Part shown: positions 40,556 to 48,981 of the stretch, piece after piece
How the letters are laid out: each line of letters opens with the position of its first letter
How positions within the stretch are numbered: the first letter of the stretch is position 1
Assembly: GCA_965204245.1 (NCBI GenBank)
Contig: CBDBED010000001.1
Span: 186,001 to 250,000, forward strand
DNA from: JAAXIE01 sp965204245
Lineage (GTDB): Bacteria > Chloroflexota > Dehalococcoidia > Lucifugimonadales > JAAXIE01
Length of the DNA: 64,000 nt
Direction: 5' to 3'
Notes under the pieces: model-generated
What the model saw: only the letters and a program-made list of their open reading frames with translations
Databases searched by the model: none
What the model was told of the DNA's origin: nothing
Position numbers and translations under genes: made by a program

Positions 40556-41824
40556 CTACAGCCGTGGCTTCCGCTCCATCCACTCGTTCACCTGACGCCT
40601 GCCCAAGTCTCGAAGCAATTCCTTGTCTGCCTCGGCAGAGGCCGCCGGCGGCGCATCCAGAACGATGTCGTGGGCATAGGTCGGGGCTGGGTCGCCCTCC
40701 ACGCCCACGCTGTGGACGTCTCCCCCGTCTTGGACCAAACGTATGCCGCGGCGCACCATGTTGCGCAGCATGGACACCCCTCGATCAGTGGATGCTAGGT
40801 GTTCCATTGCGTGGACGGCGATAGTGCGCTGGTTTACCTGCGCGTCGTAGTCGCCCGGCACCCGCTGGCGCTCTTCATAGGAACGGGAGGCATCCTGTCC
40901 GAAGCCGGGGCTGGTGCGCATGGGGAACGGGCCATCGGCCTTGGTACGGTGGAAGCCGATTTGCATGGTGTTGGTGTCATCCAAGGGCACAGTCCAAGTC
41001 GTGGCCATGGGGTGGTTGATTTCGGTGCGCTGCTCGATGGGCAGCAGATTGGGCGGGAACTGGTGGATGTTGGGCGGGATGAAGTCGGCGATGCGTATCC
41101 AGACCTTGTCGCCCTTGCGCCGGGTATCTATGTATACCGTGCCGACGGGGGTTTCCATGTAGTCCCACTCTGCGGGGATAGCTAGGTCGTCGGTGAAGCC
41201 GATGCTGCCCGGCAGTGTATGGAGATACAGCAGGTGGGCGGCGTCCATGGAGTTTTCTTTGACTTGTAGCCAGTTGCAGGGCCAGTCGTAGCGGGGGCCC
41301 GCGATCGTCTGGTAGCCATCCAGCCCATAGGTGTCCAGCACAGGGAAGGGAGGCTTCTTGTCGGGCGGGCCCATGTAGACGAACACCAGTCCCTGGTAAT
41401 CGTGGGTTGGGTAGGCTCCGTGGCAGAGACGATCCTTGAGGGTACTGTCAGCGGGCTCGCCGGGGGTTTCGAGGATGCGCCCGTCCACATCGAAGAGCCA
41501 ACCATGACAGCAGCAGCGGATGCCCCTCTCGCTGACGATGCCGAACTCCAGTGAGGTGCCGCGGTGGGGGCAGTGCAGTTCCATGGCACCGATCTGCCCG
41601 CGCTTGTCCTTGAAGATAATCAGGTCCTCTCCAAGGATGCGCATCCTGATGGGCAGTCCCTTCAATTCATCGGCCATCACCACAGGTTGCCAGAAGCGAC
41701 GGAAATATTCGCCACACGGAGTGCCGGGGCCAACGCGTGCCAACTCGTCATCGGCCTCGGGGACTTCGCGGTGGTAGTAGGCGCCAAACTTCTTGGTGAG
41801 AAAGGGTGCTCGTGTGGTGGTCAT
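40556..41824 (-). CDS. Rieske ring-hydroxylating oxygenase alpha subunit, phthalate-dioxygenase type (RHO3)
   Basis: A 422-residue oxygenase of the RHO1/RHO4 group. Rieske ligands Cys85-His87 (HCPHRG) and Cys104-His107 (RCCCHGW); iron site in ENSMDAAHLLYLH. The third cysteine in RCCCHGW is odd but the ligand spacing is kept. A perfect aaggaggt precedes ATG 41824. It diverges from RHO1 and RHO4 after the iron site (LPGSIGFTDDLAIP), suggesting another substrate. The gap to RHO4 (87 bases, same strand) allows co-transcription. Confidence 0.88.
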   Translation of the reverse strand: MTTTRAPFLTKKFGAYYHREVPEADDELARVGPGTPCGEYFRRFWQPVVMADELKGLPIRMRILGEDLIIFKDKRGQIGAMELHCPHRGTSLEFGIVSERGIRCCCHGWLFDVDGRILETPGEPADSTLKDRLCHGAYPTHDYQGLVFVYMGPPDKKPPFPVLDTYGLDGYQTIAGPRYDWPCNWLQVKENSMDAAHLLYLHTLPGSIGFTDDLAIPAEWDYMETPVGTVYIDTRRKGDKVWIRIADFIPPNIHQFPPNLLPIEQRTEINHPMATTWTVPLDDTNTMQIGFHRTKADGPFPMRTSPGFGQDASRSYEERQRVPGDYDAQVNQRTIAVHAMEHLASTDRGVSMLRNMVRRGIRLVQDGGDVHSVGVEGDPAPTYAHDIVLDAPPAASAEADKELLRDLGRRQVNEWMERKPRL

Positions 41825-41910
41825 TGGGGACCTCCTTACTATTGGAGCCTATTGGAGCGGGAGCATGCGCGTCTCCCAGTGGGTTGAGCATCTGCCGTGG
41901 TACCCGCCTC

Positions 41911-43206
41911 CTACTCCAGCGGGGGCGGGTTGTCTATGTAGTCCTGGGCCACACGGCGGGCTGTTTCGCGGACCAACTGCCGGTCAGCCTCTTCCGTGGA
42001 AGCCCGCGGGACGCGGACTACGGTATCGTTGGCATAGGTGCGGACGACGTCGGTGGTGCGTACCAACTCGCGGGGGTCCTTGCCTTCCTGTACCGCTCGT
42101 ATACCGGCGCGCACTTGATTGCGCAACATAATTACACCCCGGTCGGTGGTGGCTAGGTGTTCCAAACCGTGGCGGGCCATGCGCCAGAAGATGCTGGTGA
42201 AGGCATCGAAGTCGCTGGGCATCCGCTGGCGCTCCTCATAGGTGCGGTTCTCCTCGGACTGCCCGAAGGTCAGGACGGGAGGCCTCTGGGGCCTAGCCCA
42301 TTCCTCATCGGTGTAGTGGCGGACGCGGAGGTTCACCGTGTTGTAGTTGTCGACGGGGACCGACCATTGAGTAAGCCATGGACGCAGGAAGGGGTGCTCG
42401 CTCTTGCCGTCTTCGGTGTTGGATGGCACTTGGTGAACATTGGGGGCCATGAAGTCGTTCATGCGCACCCAAACGTTGTCGCCGACGCGACGTGTGGCCA
42501 CGTATACCAAGCCCAGCGGTGTCTCCAGAAAGTCGAGTTCGGGGATGATGCCGAACTCGTCGGTGAACTGGCTGCCGGAGACAATGGTGTGCAGGAAGGC
42601 GGTGTGGGCGGGGTCCATGCTGTTCTCTTTGATCTGGAGCCAGTTGCAGGGCATGTGGTGTTTGCCGCCGGTGACCGATGACTGGCGGTACCCCGGTTGT
42701 CCTTCACCCACCAGAGAGTCGTATAGGGGGAATGGGGGCTTCTTGTCGGCAGGACCCATGTAGGCAAACACCAGACCCTTGTGTTCCAGTGCGGGGTAGG
42801 CCCCGTGGCACAAACGGTCTTTGAGGGTGCTGTCGGCAGGCTCGCCGGGGGTCTCGAGAATCTTGCCGTCCACGTCCATGAGCCAGCCGTGATAGCAGCA
42901 GCGGATGCCCTGCTCGGAGACGAGGCCGAACTCCAGGGAGGTGCCGCGGTGGGGGCAGTGCATCTCGACGACACCCACGCGGCCGCTCAGGTCGCGGAAG
43001 GCCACAAGCTCTTCGTCCATGATCTTGAGGGCGAGGGGAACGTCGGTCAGTTCTTCCGAGGCGCAGACGGGCTGCCAGAAACGCCTCAGGTACTCGCCGC
43101 AGGGAGTGCCTGGGCCCACGTGAGTCATCTCGATGTCCTCGTCAGGGACATCGCGGTGGTAGTAGGCCCCGTAGGGCGTATTCAGGAAGGGTGCTCGTGT
43201 GGTCAT
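41911..43206 (-). CDS. Rieske ring-hydroxylating oxygenase alpha subunit, phthalate-dioxygenase type (RHO4)
   Basis: A 431-residue oxygenase very like RHO1: Rieske Cys84-His86 (HCPHRG) and Cys103-His106 (RCCYHGW), iron site ENSMDPAHTAFLH, then GSQFTDEFGIIPELDF. The start at 43206 has ggaggt seven bases ahead; a longer frame from 43287 lacks it. RHO1 (20 kb away) and RHO4 share even the segment after the iron site, so they are recent paralogues that may act on related acids. No reductase is present. Confidence 0.88.
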   Translation of the reverse strand: MTTRAPFLNTPYGAYYHRDVPDEDIEMTHVGPGTPCGEYLRRFWQPVCASEELTDVPLALKIMDEELVAFRDLSGRVGVVEMHCPHRGTSLEFGLVSEQGIRCCYHGWLMDVDGKILETPGEPADSTLKDRLCHGAYPALEHKGLVFAYMGPADKKPPFPLYDSLVGEGQPGYRQSSVTGGKHHMPCNWLQIKENSMDPAHTAFLHTIVSGSQFTDEFGIIPELDFLETPLGLVYVATRRVGDNVWVRMNDFMAPNVHQVPSNTEDGKSEHPFLRPWLTQWSVPVDNYNTVNLRVRHYTDEEWARPQRPPVLTFGQSEENRTYEERQRMPSDFDAFTSIFWRMARHGLEHLATTDRGVIMLRNQVRAGIRAVQEGKDPRELVRTTDVVRTYANDTVVRVPRASTEEADRQLVRETARRVAQDYIDNPPPLE

Positions 43207-43400
43207 GGAGGTAACCTCCAATAGCGGGGCTGTGTGGTGCCGTCCAGCTTTGGCTCGGATACTAGGGAGGGCTCCATGCGGTGTCAAGCCGATGGAGCCC
43301 GCATTGAATAGCCTCTAAATGCACCACTGGAACACGGGTACCATCATGGAAGGGTTGGTATCATCCATCAGGAAACAAGCATTGAATTGAAGGGAAGCGC

Positions 43401-44735
43401 ATGGCACTTTGGGATAGAGGGCAGCGGGGCAGGCGGATAGGATTTTGGAGGGCCGGGATGGTCGGGCTGATGCTCGCCCTGCTGTCGATGGCGGCCGCCG
43501 GGTGCGGAGGGGAGGGGCAGGGCGGAGAGGTGCGCTCAGACAAAGCGCGGGTGGCACCATCGGCCACCGATTCGGAGCTGCAGGAGTTGGCACAGGGGAA
43601 CGGCTCCTTTGCCTTCGACCTGTACCAAACTCTGGTATCGGAGGAGGGGAACCTGTTCTATTCGCCCTATAGCATCTCGGCGGCCTTGGCCATGACGTAT
43701 GCCGGCGCAAGAGGGGAAACGGAAAGGCAGATAGAGGACACACTCCGGTTCCTGCTACCGCAGGACAGGCTGCATCCCGCGTTCAACACCCTGGATTCGG
43801 AGCTTGCCTCGCGGGATGAAGGCCCGGGAGATGAAGAGGGCGAAAGGTTCCGATTGAACATCGCCAATGCAGTCTGGGGACAGCAGGACTATGAGTTTTT
43901 GGGGCCGTTCCTGGATATTCTGGCAGAGAGCTATGGAGCAGGCGTGAGGCCGGTGGACTTTGTGGGAAGTCCGGAGGAGTCCAGGGTCACCATAAACGAC
44001 TGGGTTGCGGAACGCACCGAGGACAGAATCAGAGACCTGATTCCGCCGGACATCATCAACAGTTTGACGCGGATGGTGCTCACCAACGCCATATATTTCA
44101 ACGCGGGATGGCGATATCCCTTTAATGAGGGAGGGACGACAACGGCTCCTTTCAACTTGCTGGACGGCAGCAGCGTCGACGTGCCGATGATGAGTACGAT
44201 GAATGATTTCGGCTATGCCAGTGGCGAGGGATACCAAGCGGTGGACCTGCCCTATGTGGGCGATGAGTTGTCCATGACCATATTGTTGCCGGATGAGGGA
44301 CGGTTCGGGGAGTTTGAAGACGGGTTGGAGGCTTCTCTCGTGGACAGCATCATTGGGGAGATTGCGGTGCGCAACGTTGACCTGAAGATGCCAAGGTTCG
44401 AGTTTGAGTCCAAGTTCCTACTGGCGGAAGCCTTCAAGGGGATGGGCATGTCCAACCCCTTCGGTCCTGCCACAGCCGATTTCTCCGGCATGGACGGGAA
44501 GTCATGTCTGGCGGGAGACGATTCGTGTCTGTACATCAGGGACATCGTCCACAAAGCTTTCGTGTCTGTGGACGAGAAGGGGACGGAAGCGGCCGCCGCC
44601 ACGGCGGTAGTGATGCAGTTGGAGTCCGCGCCACTCGATCCCGTCAGTGTGACGGTGGACAGGCCCTTCATCTTTCTGATTCGAGACAGAGAGACGAAGA
44701 CTATCCTGTTCGTCGGGCGGGTGCAGGAGATATAG
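43401..44735 (+). CDS. Serpin-family lipoprotein (probable protease inhibitor)
   Basis: A 444-residue serpin with a lipoprotein signal: lipobox AAAGC, Cys35. The serpin core has FAFDLYQTLVSEEGNLFYSPYSISAALAMTYAGA, LTNAIYFNAGW, VDLPYVGDELSMTILLP and the C-terminal PFIFLIRDRETKTILFVGRV. The reactive loop hinge is EKGTEAAAATAV, with the small residues required for loop insertion, so it should be inhibitory. By counting from the hinge, the scissile bond lies near VVMQLE-SAP, an acidic or hydrophobic P1. Target protease unknown. Signal placement suggests it acts outside the cell membrane. Confidence 0.9.
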   Translation: MALWDRGQRGRRIGFWRAGMVGLMLALLSMAAAGCGGEGQGGEVRSDKARVAPSATDSELQELAQGNGSFAFDLYQTLVSEEGNLFYSPYSISAALAMTYAGARGETERQIEDTLRFLLPQDRLHPAFNTLDSELASRDEGPGDEEGERFRLNIANAVWGQQDYEFLGPFLDILAESYGAGVRPVDFVGSPEESRVTINDWVAERTEDRIRDLIPPDIINSLTRMVLTNAIYFNAGWRYPFNEGGTTTAPFNLLDGSSVDVPMMSTMNDFGYASGEGYQAVDLPYVGDELSMTILLPDEGRFGEFEDGLEASLVDSIIGEIAVRNVDLKMPRFEFESKFLLAEAFKGMGMSNPFGPATADFSGMDGKSCLAGDDSCLYIRDIVHKAFVSVDEKGTEAAAATAVVMQLESAPLDPVSVTVDRPFIFLIRDRETKTILFVGRVQEI

Positions 44736-44741
44736 AGAGTA

Positions 44742-44770
44742 TTGACAGCAGGAAAGCCCTAGGATAACTT
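44742..44770 (+). promoter_or_regulatory. Probable promoter of the first solute-binding gene
   Basis: A perfect TTGACA (44742-44747), a 17-base spacer and TAACTT (44765-44770) lie just after the serpin stop and 90 bases before the solute-binding protein gene. The -35 is good, the -10 is only moderate. Confidence 0.35.
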
Positions 44771-44859
44771 ACGCTATTCCTACAATAGGTGGTCTGGATT
44801 AGTCGATATACTGGCTGGTAACCGATAGGACTGACTCAAAACAGTTCCGGGAGGTCGGG

Positions 44860-46770
44860 ATGCTAGGCGTATTCAATCTTAGGCGTCTGTTCGGGCGTAG
44901 GCTGCCCATATTGGGCCTCGCTCTCATTCTCATTGCGGCGATAATCGCCTGCGGAGAGGAGGCCACTCCGACTGCGGAGCCTGCCGCAACCCCAGCGGCC
45001 GTAGCTCCCGCGCCTGCCGGAACCGCGGCCCCCGCTCCCGCTGCTACAACCGTTGCAACTCCAGTTCCCACTACAGCACCTGCTCCAGCAGCTACTCCGG
45101 CGGCGACTGCGGTAGCTGCACCCGCCCCAGCGCCTACTCCCCAAGCAATGGTAGGACCATCAGGGTCTCTGAACGTAGGCATGGCAGAGGTGGCGCCGGT
45201 GTCCCATGTCCTGCATCTGCAGACCTATAGCTCATTCAAGTACGACACCCTGATGACCCACGAGACGATGTTCCGGCGGGACAAGGACGCCAATCTGCAT
45301 CCGATGTTGGTCAAGGAGTGGGAAGTAGACCCTGCCGGACTCGTATGGACCTTCCACTTTGAGGAGGGCGTTCCCTGGCATACGACATTCGGTGAATGGG
45401 GAGAGTTCAGTGCCGACGATTTCCTCTTCAGCTTGCAAAACGTGACGACAGAGGGGTCGAGGCACGGCAACGCTGGCCGAGTGAGGCGGGACTTTTTCTG
45501 CGATGGCTGCTCCCTCACCAAGGTCGATGATTACACGGTGCGGCTGGAGCGTCCCACCATCAGTGTGCAGATTACTTGGCACAGCTTCCGCAACGGTGGG
45601 AGCTCGGTGGGCATGATCAGCAAGAACCATGTCGAGACCGTCGGTGAAGACGAGGCCAACTTTCAGTCCGTAGGTACAGGCTCGTGGCGACTGGTGGAGG
45701 CCAAGACTGACGACTTCCGTCGAGTGGAGGCCGTAGAGGACCACTGGCGCAAGACGCCTGCATTCAAGGAGATGACCTGGATTCAGTTCGGCGAGGAGTC
45801 CACCCGACTGGCGAACTTCATGACGGGTGACTTGGATACCGGGCAGTTCTCCCTCGACTCCATTGCCGAAATCAAAGAACAGGCCCCTGATGGAGTCGAC
45901 TACATGGTCTTCCCCGGCCAGATACTCTGGCGCTTCAATCAGATGGGCCACAACTACTACAACGACCACGAGTCACACCATGGGGACAACCCGCCGGTGC
46001 CGTTGGGCGACCCCGCCTTCAGTTGTGACATTCCTTATATCTCCTGCAACCGTGACCTGAACTCGGAAGAGTGGATCAACGCACGTAATGTGCGGCGTGC
46101 CCTGAACATCTCCATCGACCGTCAGAAGCTGGTCAATAACCTCGCCTTCGGTGAGGGCGAGCCATGGTACGTCAACTACTGGACCAAGGCCCAGATAGAG
46201 AAATGGGGATTGGGCGACTGGACGATTCCTTATGACGTGGAAGAGGCGAAGCAGTTACTGGCTGACGCAGGCTATGAGGATGGGTTTGAACTGGACATGA
46301 TAGTCACTGACAGACCGCCCGGAAGTGACGTCGTGGGCCAAGCGGTGGCAACTATGTGGCAGGTCATCGGTGTCGATGTCAAGATTGAGAGGTTGCCCTA
46401 CGTCGCATATCGACCCACTTTGGTGAACCGCACGGCCACTCAATACCACTCGTACAACAACACGCCCTCGACGCCTGAGCCGTTGAACTTCTACGGGGTG
46501 TTTCACTCTACGTCCAACGGCTTCAACTTTGGAACGCAACACCCAGAGTTGGAGGCCCTGCTGGAACAGGCAGCCAAGACACCCGACGAGACAGAGAGGT
46601 TCGAGATACAGATTGAGATTGCCCGCTGGCTCTTCGATCAGGAACTGGCAATCCCACTCTTTGGCGAGAATATGGTCTGGCCTCTATCGGCTAGGTTGGG
46701 CCAGTGGGAGGTCGGAGCGGGCACTATCGACTGGCTGGGCAATTGGGAGGACGCACCGCACCGAAATTAG
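44860..46770 (+). CDS. Family 5 extracellular solute-binding lipoprotein (SBP1)
   Basis: A 636-residue binding lipoprotein for an ABC importer. Lipobox IIAC, Cys31, then an Ala/Pro/Thr-rich tether of about 70 residues (36-105), then a type C binding fold (SBP_bac_5): SAFKYDTLMTHE-like start, WTFHFEEGVPWH, ALNISIDRQKLVNNLAFGEGEP, EEAKQLLADAGYEDGFELDM, and TVNRT-like repeats. Family members carry peptides, nickel or other solutes. No permease or ATPase of this class is near, so the partner is elsewhere. A close paralogue follows at 46984. Confidence 0.9.
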   Translation: MLGVFNLRRLFGRRLPILGLALILIAAIIACGEEATPTAEPAATPAAVAPAPAGTAAPAPAATTVATPVPTTAPAPAATPAATAVAAPAPAPTPQAMVGPSGSLNVGMAEVAPVSHVLHLQTYSSFKYDTLMTHETMFRRDKDANLHPMLVKEWEVDPAGLVWTFHFEEGVPWHTTFGEWGEFSADDFLFSLQNVTTEGSRHGNAGRVRRDFFCDGCSLTKVDDYTVRLERPTISVQITWHSFRNGGSSVGMISKNHVETVGEDEANFQSVGTGSWRLVEAKTDDFRRVEAVEDHWRKTPAFKEMTWIQFGEESTRLANFMTGDLDTGQFSLDSIAEIKEQAPDGVDYMVFPGQILWRFNQMGHNYYNDHESHHGDNPPVPLGDPAFSCDIPYISCNRDLNSEEWINARNVRRALNISIDRQKLVNNLAFGEGEPWYVNYWTKAQIEKWGLGDWTIPYDVEEAKQLLADAGYEDGFELDMIVTDRPPGSDVVGQAVATMWQVIGVDVKIERLPYVAYRPTLVNRTATQYHSYNNTPSTPEPLNFYGVFHSTSNGFNFGTQHPELEALLEQAAKTPDETERFEIQIEIARWLFDQELAIPLFGENMVWPLSARLGQWEVGAGTIDWLGNWEDAPHRN

Positions 46771-46832
46771 TCACCGACTGGATAAGGCACCTCGGTAGAT
46801 ACGGCACTTAACCCGGTTCCCGGGAGGTCGTG

Positions 46833-46874
46833 ATGCTTGGTCCATCCATTCGTAGAGCCGTCTTTCCAAAGTAA
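46833..46874 (+). pseudogene. 13-codon remnant resembling the start of a third binding protein
   Basis: ATG 46833 reads MLGPSIRRAVFPK then TAA. It is preceded by cccgggaggtcgtg, nearly the same as ccgggaggtcggg before SBP1 (44850). The start MLG-x(3)-RR matches the two flanking lipoproteins (MLGVFNLRR and MLGILNRR). The simplest reading is a third, mostly deleted copy. A leader peptide is an alternative. Confidence 0.45.
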
Positions 46875-46882
46875 CTCACAGA

Positions 46883-46915
46883 AAGCCTCAGCCCACTTGG
46901 GCTGAGGCTTTTTTG
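46883..46915 (+). terminator. Rho-independent terminator
   Basis: A perfect 12-bp stem aagcctcagccc (46883-46894) and gggctgaggctt (46899-46910), loop actt, followed by tttt. It ends the SBP1 transcript, so SBP2 needs its own promoter. Confidence 0.9.
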
Positions 46916-46983
46916 TCTCAACAAGACGGGCAGGTAACTTTGTGGTAAGCTTGCGCGCAATTTGTCAGAGTTAGGAGGTATGG

Positions 46984-48873
46984 ATGCTGGGTATACTCAA
47001 TCGTAGACTTATCTTCCTTGGACTTCTGCTTGTCCTGGCAGCAATCATCGTCGCTTGCGGTGAGGAGGCTACTCCTACGGCCGAGCCCGCCGCTGTCGTT
47101 CCGGAAGCTCCTGCTCCGACGGCCGCCCCGGCGCCCGCGGCAGCAGCCACGGAAGCGCCTGCTACTGCCACCACCGCCGCCGTCGCGCCCGCCCCTGCGG
47201 CTACACCTGCGGCCACACCTGCTCCTGCAGTGGCGCCCACCCCTGCCATGATGGAAGGGCCTCAAGGGCATATACGGGTAGGTATGGCTGAAGTGGCACC
47301 CATCCAGCATGTGCTCCATCTTCAGACCTACAGCGCTCTGAAGTACGACACGTTGCTGACCCACGAGCCCATGTTCCGCCGGGACTCGCAGGACAACCTG
47401 CACGGTCTCTTGGTCAGGGAATGGGAAGTTGATCCCGCCGGCCTCGTGCATACCTTCCGCCTGCAGGAAGGCGTGGCTTGGCACAACTCGCGGTTCGGAG
47501 ATTGGGGACAGTTCAGCGCAGACGATTTCCTGTTCAGCCTGAACAACGTCAGCACCGAGGGCTCGCGCCATCCCCGGGCAGGACGCATACGCAAGAACTT
47601 CACCTGCCCGGACTGCGTACTGGAAAAGATTGACGACTACACTGTGCAACTGACCCGTCCGACGCTCAGCGTGGAGATGACTTGGGACAGCTTCCGTAAC
47701 GGTGGCGGCTCAGTGGCGATGATCAGCAAAAAGCACGTGGAGACCGTCGGTGAGGAAGAGGCCAACTTCCAGTCCGTGGGCACCGGCTCATGGGAGCTGA
47801 TGGAGGCCAAGACCGACGACTTCCGCCGCGTGGAAGCCGTCCAGAATCACTGGCGCAAGACTCCCGATTTCGCTGAGATGACGTGGGTCCAGTACGGAGA
47901 GGAATCGACCCGTCTGGCTAACTTCCTGACCGGTGATCTGGATACCGGCCAGTTTGCATTGGACTCCATCGAAGAGATCAAGCGAAACCCGCCCGACGGT
48001 GTCGACTACATGATCTTCCCTGGGCAGATCCTGTGGCGCTTCAACATGATGGGCCACAACTACTACAACGACCATGAGTCGCATCATGGCGAGAAACCCC
48101 AAGTGCCTCTGGGGGATCCGGCTTTCCAGTGCGAGATTCCCTATATCTCCTGCGACCGCGACCTGAATTCGCAGGAATGGGCTGATGCCCGCAAGATACG
48201 GCGCGCCCTGAATATCGCCATAGACCGCCAGAAGCTGGTGAACAACCTAGCCTTCGGCGAGGGCGAGCCTTGGTACGTGAACTACTGGGACAAGTCCCAG
48301 ATCGAAAAATGGGGCTTGACCGACATTACCATCCCTTACGACATCGAAGAGGCCAAGAGACTGCTGGCCGAAGCTGGCTATCCGGATGGCTTTGAGATGG
48401 ACATGGTAGTGACCGACCGGCCGCCTGGAAGCAACACAGTGGGGCAGGCCGTGCTGACCATGTGGCAGGACATCGGAGTGGAGGCCACAATATCCCAGTT
48501 GCCCTACGTGGCCTACCGGCCCACGCTGGTGAACCGCACGGCGGCCCAGTACCACTCCTACAACAACACGCCGTCCAGCCCGGAACCGCTGAACTACTAC
48601 AGCGTGTTCCACTCCACGGCCAACGGCTTCAACTTCGGGACCCAGCACCCGGTGCTGGAGGAGATGATCAACGAAGCCGCCAAGACCGCGGATGAGGCGG
48701 CCCGGTTTGAGATACAAGAGGAAATCGCTCGCTGGCTACACGCCCAGGAACTGGCCATCCCCCTGTTCGGCGAGAACATGGTCTGGCCTCTGTCCAACCA
48801 GCTTGGACGCTGGGAAGTCGGTACCGGCAACATCGACTGGCTCGGTGACTGGGAGCACGCTCCCCACCGCTAG
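46984..48873 (+). CDS. Family 5 extracellular solute-binding lipoprotein (SBP2)
   Basis: A 629-residue paralogue of SBP1 with lipobox IIVAC, Cys25, an Ala/Pro/Thr tether and the same binding fold; blocks such as FQSVGTGSW, TDDFRRVEAV, IDRQKLVNNLAFGEGEPWYVNYW and EEMINEAAKTADEAARFEIQ correspond along the whole length. Most of the mature protein is near-identical, while the tether differs. The start at 46984 is set by aggaggt at 46973-46979. Each copy has its own terminator, so they can be expressed separately. Function in solute uptake is family knowledge. Confidence 0.9.
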   Translation: MLGILNRRLIFLGLLLVLAAIIVACGEEATPTAEPAAVVPEAPAPTAAPAPAAAATEAPATATTAAVAPAPAATPAATPAPAVAPTPAMMEGPQGHIRVGMAEVAPIQHVLHLQTYSALKYDTLLTHEPMFRRDSQDNLHGLLVREWEVDPAGLVHTFRLQEGVAWHNSRFGDWGQFSADDFLFSLNNVSTEGSRHPRAGRIRKNFTCPDCVLEKIDDYTVQLTRPTLSVEMTWDSFRNGGGSVAMISKKHVETVGEEEANFQSVGTGSWELMEAKTDDFRRVEAVQNHWRKTPDFAEMTWVQYGEESTRLANFLTGDLDTGQFALDSIEEIKRNPPDGVDYMIFPGQILWRFNMMGHNYYNDHESHHGEKPQVPLGDPAFQCEIPYISCDRDLNSQEWADARKIRRALNIAIDRQKLVNNLAFGEGEPWYVNYWDKSQIEKWGLTDITIPYDIEEAKRLLAEAGYPDGFEMDMVVTDRPPGSNTVGQAVLTMWQDIGVEATISQLPYVAYRPTLVNRTAAQYHSYNNTPSSPEPLNYYSVFHSTANGFNFGTQHPVLEEMINEAAKTADEAARFEIQEEIARWLHAQELAIPLFGENMVWPLSNQLGRWEVGTGNIDWLGDWEHAPHR

Positions 48874-48898
48874 TAGACTCCTGCGATAGCCTGTACAA

Positions 48899-48936
48899 AA
48901 GAAGTCCCGGCCCACCCGCCGGGACTTCTTCTTTTC
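48899..48936 (+). terminator. Rho-independent terminator after SBP2
   Basis: aagaagtcccggc (48899-48911) and gccgggacttctt (48918-48930) pair perfectly around ccaccc, then cttttcc. It lies between convergent genes and may work for both strands, as the minus strand has aaaag ahead of the stem. Confidence 0.85.
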
Positions 48937-48981
48937 CATGAACGGCGGAGTGAGGGACGCACTCGGACAACCACGCAGGGC

